Origin: an uncultured Collinsella sp.
GTDB lineage: Bacteria > Actinomycetota > Coriobacteriia > Coriobacteriales > Coriobacteriaceae
Assembly (NCBI GenBank): GCA_900541035.1
Contig: UQIN01000008.1
Coordinates: 30,207 to 94,206 of the forward strand
Reading direction: 5' to 3'
Length of the DNA stretch: 64,000 nucleotides
The position numbers were made by a program, and so were the translations under genes. Within the stretch, counting starts at the first letter, position 1; each line of letters opens with the position of its first letter. Shown in pieces: positions 62,278-64,000 of the stretch. Below the pieces are notes generated by a model. It searched no databases. It was not told the DNA's origin and worked only from the letters and a program-made list of their open reading frames with translations.

Positions 62278-63366
62278 ATGCGCACGATTGGAATGAGCGA
62301 CTACACCGTTGGCGAGGATTGCTTTACCGAGCTGCCCGGCGCACTGGCCGAATACGGAGCGACCAAGGTCGCGATCATCGGTGGCAAGCGAGCCCTGGCT
62401 GCGGCGCTGCCGGGAATCGAGGCGGCACTTGAAGGCACCGATGTCGAGGTTCTGGAGGCGCGCGTCTATGGCACCAACAGCACGCGTGCCAATATCGCCA
62501 AGGTCGTGAACTCCCCTGCCTGCCGGGAAGCCGACGTGCTCATCGCATGCGGCGGCGGCAAGGCGCTCGACACCGTGAAGACCGCAGCTATCGAGCTCAA
62601 GAAGATCGTCTTTACGGTCCCGACGATTTGCTCCAACTGCTCCGCTGCGACCGCCATTGCCGTCGTGTACAACGACGATGGCTCGCTCGAGGGCTATTCG
62701 TACCCCAACCGACCGGCGCACATCTTCATCAACCCCAAGATCATCGCCGAGGCACCGGCGGAGTACTTCTGGGCCGGCGTGGGCGATGCCCTGTCCAAAC
62801 AGCCCGAGGTCGAGTACGCCACGAGCGCCGGCAACCTGGAGCACACCGCCGGTCTTGGCCTGGCGCTCGCCCACACCTGTTCCGAGCCACTGTTTACCTA
62901 TGGCGTCCAGGGTCTTGAGGACGTGCGCCAGAACCTGTCGAGCGAGGCCGTCAAGCAGATCGCGCTCGACATCGTGGTCAACACGGGCTACGTCTCCAAC
63001 CTGACCAACCAGAACGATTACTACTACAACTCGAGCGTGGCGCACGCGTTCTACAACGCCACTTGCAGCATCCCGCGTAAGGGCACCTATCTGCACGGCG
63101 AGGTCGTAAGCCTGGGCGTGCTCGTGCTGTTTGCCTATACGGGCGATACCGAGAACCTTGAGCGCTATGCCGCCTTTAACAAGCAGATGGGGCTGCCCGT
63201 GACGCTGGAGCAGGTCGGGCTTTCCGAGGCCGACATCCCGGCCCTGTGCGAGTACGCGCACGCCACCAACGAGTGGAAGCAGGGAAACCCCGAGTCCTTC
63301 ACCGACGAAAAGTTCGCCGCCGCCATCAAGGCCGCCAACGCCTACGGCCACACCCTCCTCGCCTAA
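62278..63366 (+). CDS. Iron-containing alcohol dehydrogenase, glycerol dehydrogenase (GldA) type
   Basis: 362 residues. NAD-binding half with VLIACGGGKALDTVKTA near residue 90 and FTVPTICSNCSAATAIAVVYNDDG near 125 (as in GldA VPTIASTDAP...). Metal ligands: Asp in WAGVGDALSK, His in SSVAHAFYNA and His in TYLHGEVVSLG. May oxidise glycerol or a related polyol. Divergent from ileS. AAGAAGG before the ATG. Confidence 0.9.
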   Translation: MRTIGMSDYTVGEDCFTELPGALAEYGATKVAIIGGKRALAAALPGIEAALEGTDVEVLEARVYGTNSTRANIAKVVNSPACREADVLIACGGGKALDTVKTAAIELKKIVFTVPTICSNCSAATAIAVVYNDDGSLEGYSYPNRPAHIFINPKIIAEAPAEYFWAGVGDALSKQPEVEYATSAGNLEHTAGLGLALAHTCSEPLFTYGVQGLEDVRQNLSSEAVKQIALDIVVNTGYVSNLTNQNDYYYNSSVAHAFYNATCSIPRKGTYLHGEVVSLGVLVLFAYTGDTENLERYAAFNKQMGLPVTLEQVGLSEADIPALCEYAHATNEWKQGNPESFTDEKFAAAIKAANAYGHTLLA

Positions 63367-63372
63367 CCGACC

Positions 63373-63416
63373 AAAACCACCACAAAGGGGACAGGCACCT
63401 TTGTGGTGGTTTTTTA
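63373..63416 (+). terminator. Terminator of the dehydrogenase gene; 37-base dispersed hairpin, copy 2
   Basis: AAAACCACCACAAAGGG, loop, CCTTTGTGGTGGTTTTTT: a 14-base perfect stem with T-run, 6 bases after the stop. The core is identical to the hairpin at 55729-55766 read on the other strand. Confidence 0.9.
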
Positions 63417-63434
63417 TTGCTCCACCATTCAGTT

Positions 63435-63482
63435 CGTACTCGAACCCGATTCTATACGAGAAAGGGTTCGGGTACGTTTTTT
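63435..63482 (+). terminator. Second strong terminator-like hairpin
   Basis: CGTACTCGAACCC faces GGGTTCGGGTACG (one extra base each side), followed by TTTTTTG. Together with another T-tailed hairpin at 63539-63577 (GGCAGGG / CCTGCC then TTTT) it may insulate the foreign segment that follows. Confidence 0.75.
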
Positions 63483-63485
63483 GTT

Positions 63486-63876
63486 TATCGGTAATTCTGC
63501 GGAAGGACTACTCGGAACGGTAAACAGGAACGAACAGAGGCAGGGTATCATCGTGGTGATGGTATCCTGCCTTTTGCCTTGCGGAACCAAGGTCGCTTTA
63601 TGCGAACTTGATCGCCACTTATATGGCGCATTGATGGCAATTGCTGCGCACGTGCGTGCCGGGAGCCTGTACACCTCTGGCAAGGCGTAACACACTAGAC
63701 TTTGTTCCAAAGTCCGTGTGCTAAGGGGGCAGGGCCCTTAGAATTCCTGTGGAGTGTGTACGCACGTACGCAGGAAAACAGCAAATTACGCTATATCAGG
63801 GCGTTCTTTCATTGGAGCGTATGGTATACACGGCTTAGTTCAACAAATACGAATTTATTTATAAAGGAGAATATAG
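63486..63876 (+). other. Non-coding, foreign-looking stretch before the last gene
   Basis: Base composition drops toward AT from here to the end. It contains a hairpin at 63691-63720 (CACACTAGACTTTG / CAAAGTCCGTGTG, two mismatches) and AGGGGGCAGGGCCCTT at 63723-63738. No reading frame shows a family I recognise; small frames at 63403-63690 (plus) and 63429-63710 (minus) overlap the hairpins. The pattern recalls regions around mobilisation genes of conjugative elements in Firmicutes, from memory only. Confidence 0.4.
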
Positions 63877-64000
63877 ATGAAAATGTTTTTATGTTCGCAC
63901 TTTTCAAGTGTAGGAAGTCTGATAAAGGAAGAAATTGAAAATAAAAAAGTCGCATTTATTCCAACAGCTTCGCTGCGTGAAGGCTACACCGGTTATGTCG
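63877..64000 (+). CDS. Peptidase S51 (dipeptidase E)-like protein, 5' part only
   Basis: The first 41 codons of a gene that continues past the window. It starts MKMFLCSHFSSVGSLI and runs through VAFIPTASLREGYTGYV, matching the N-terminus of peptidase E-like proteins (strand, then FIPTA). AAAGGAG precedes the ATG. It is clearly richer in A and T than all other genes here, suggesting recent transfer. Confidence 0.75.
   Translation, partial: MKMFLCSHFSSVGSLIKEEIENKKVAFIPTASLREGYTGYV

Noticed and set aside
63403..63690. 95-codon plus-strand frame after the dehydrogenase
   Set aside because: It begins inside a terminator and runs through two further hairpins; no known family and no ribosome site.

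Overview
The window reads as a chromosomal segment of a GC-rich Gram-positive of the Coriobacteriia, most like Collinsella. This is inferred from gene content and protein style (fructose PTS with two 1-phosphofructokinases, a SigB/SigF-type sigma factor, Asp23-nusB-efp neighbourhood, transcriptional T-box on ileS), not from a database search. Almost all genes lie on the minus strand.

Layout. (a) 1-1884: the end of a MacB-like ABC exporter (ATPase plus permease, plus strand). (b) 1974-24053: a very GC-rich block bracketed by two transposase relics, an IS21-type IstA fragment on the left and an IS3-type fragment on the right. Its left part (2095-17943, minus strand) is one tightly overlapping operon for anaerobic cobalamin synthesis, in transcription order cbiF, cbiD, a cbiL remnant, cbiG, cbiH, cbiET, cbiA, cobT, cobU, cobS, a CobU-like/CobC fusion, cbiB, cobD, cbiP, cobO, cbiC, cbiJ. 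Its right part (18402-23945, plus strand) starts behind a clear promoter and a cobalamin riboswitch and encodes a membrane-anchored CbiK-type chelatase, a small lipoprotein, a two-domain substrate-binding lipoprotein, a FecCD/BtuC permease and an ATPase with an extra C-terminal domain. (c) 24056-31836 and 31970-35916: TetR regulator, LPG-synthase-like membrane protein, tRNA-Glu, CCA-adding enzyme, then the fructose system (two fruK paralogues, ptsI, ptsH, fruABC) with a divergent RpiR regulator. (d) 35976-49168: housekeeping genes (recN, nadK, tlyA, xseB, nusB, Asp23 protein, efp, Xaa-Pro peptidase, an AroB-like protein, aroK, a YqeG-type phosphatase, mltG, ruvX, alaS). (e) 49321-55695: AI-2E-type transporter, sigma factor, RsbW-like protein, DUF948 protein, rarA, dNTPase, prepilin-peptidase-like protein. 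(f) 55777-61790: glycosyltransferase, rluD, lspA, ileS with an isoleucine T-box. (g) 62278-64000: a GldA-type dehydrogenase, then an AT-rich foreign-looking stretch ending in a truncated peptidase S51-like gene.

The most interesting part is the cobalamin block. The biosynthetic operon looks complete from cobalt-factor methylation to nucleotide-loop assembly, except that cbiL keeps only its first few codons and its last third, so the pathway as seen here lacks C20 methylation unless another copy exists. The riboswitch-controlled arm combines a chelatase outside the membrane with an uptake transporter that carries unusual added domains. This suggests, as a hypothesis, that a tetrapyrrole is metallated or handled at the cell surface and then imported. 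Other points of note are dispersed perfect palindromes (two families plus a long cruciform-like element at 32372-32523), an AroB homologue apparently without its metal-binding histidines, and two adjacent fruK genes with the same altered active-site motif.
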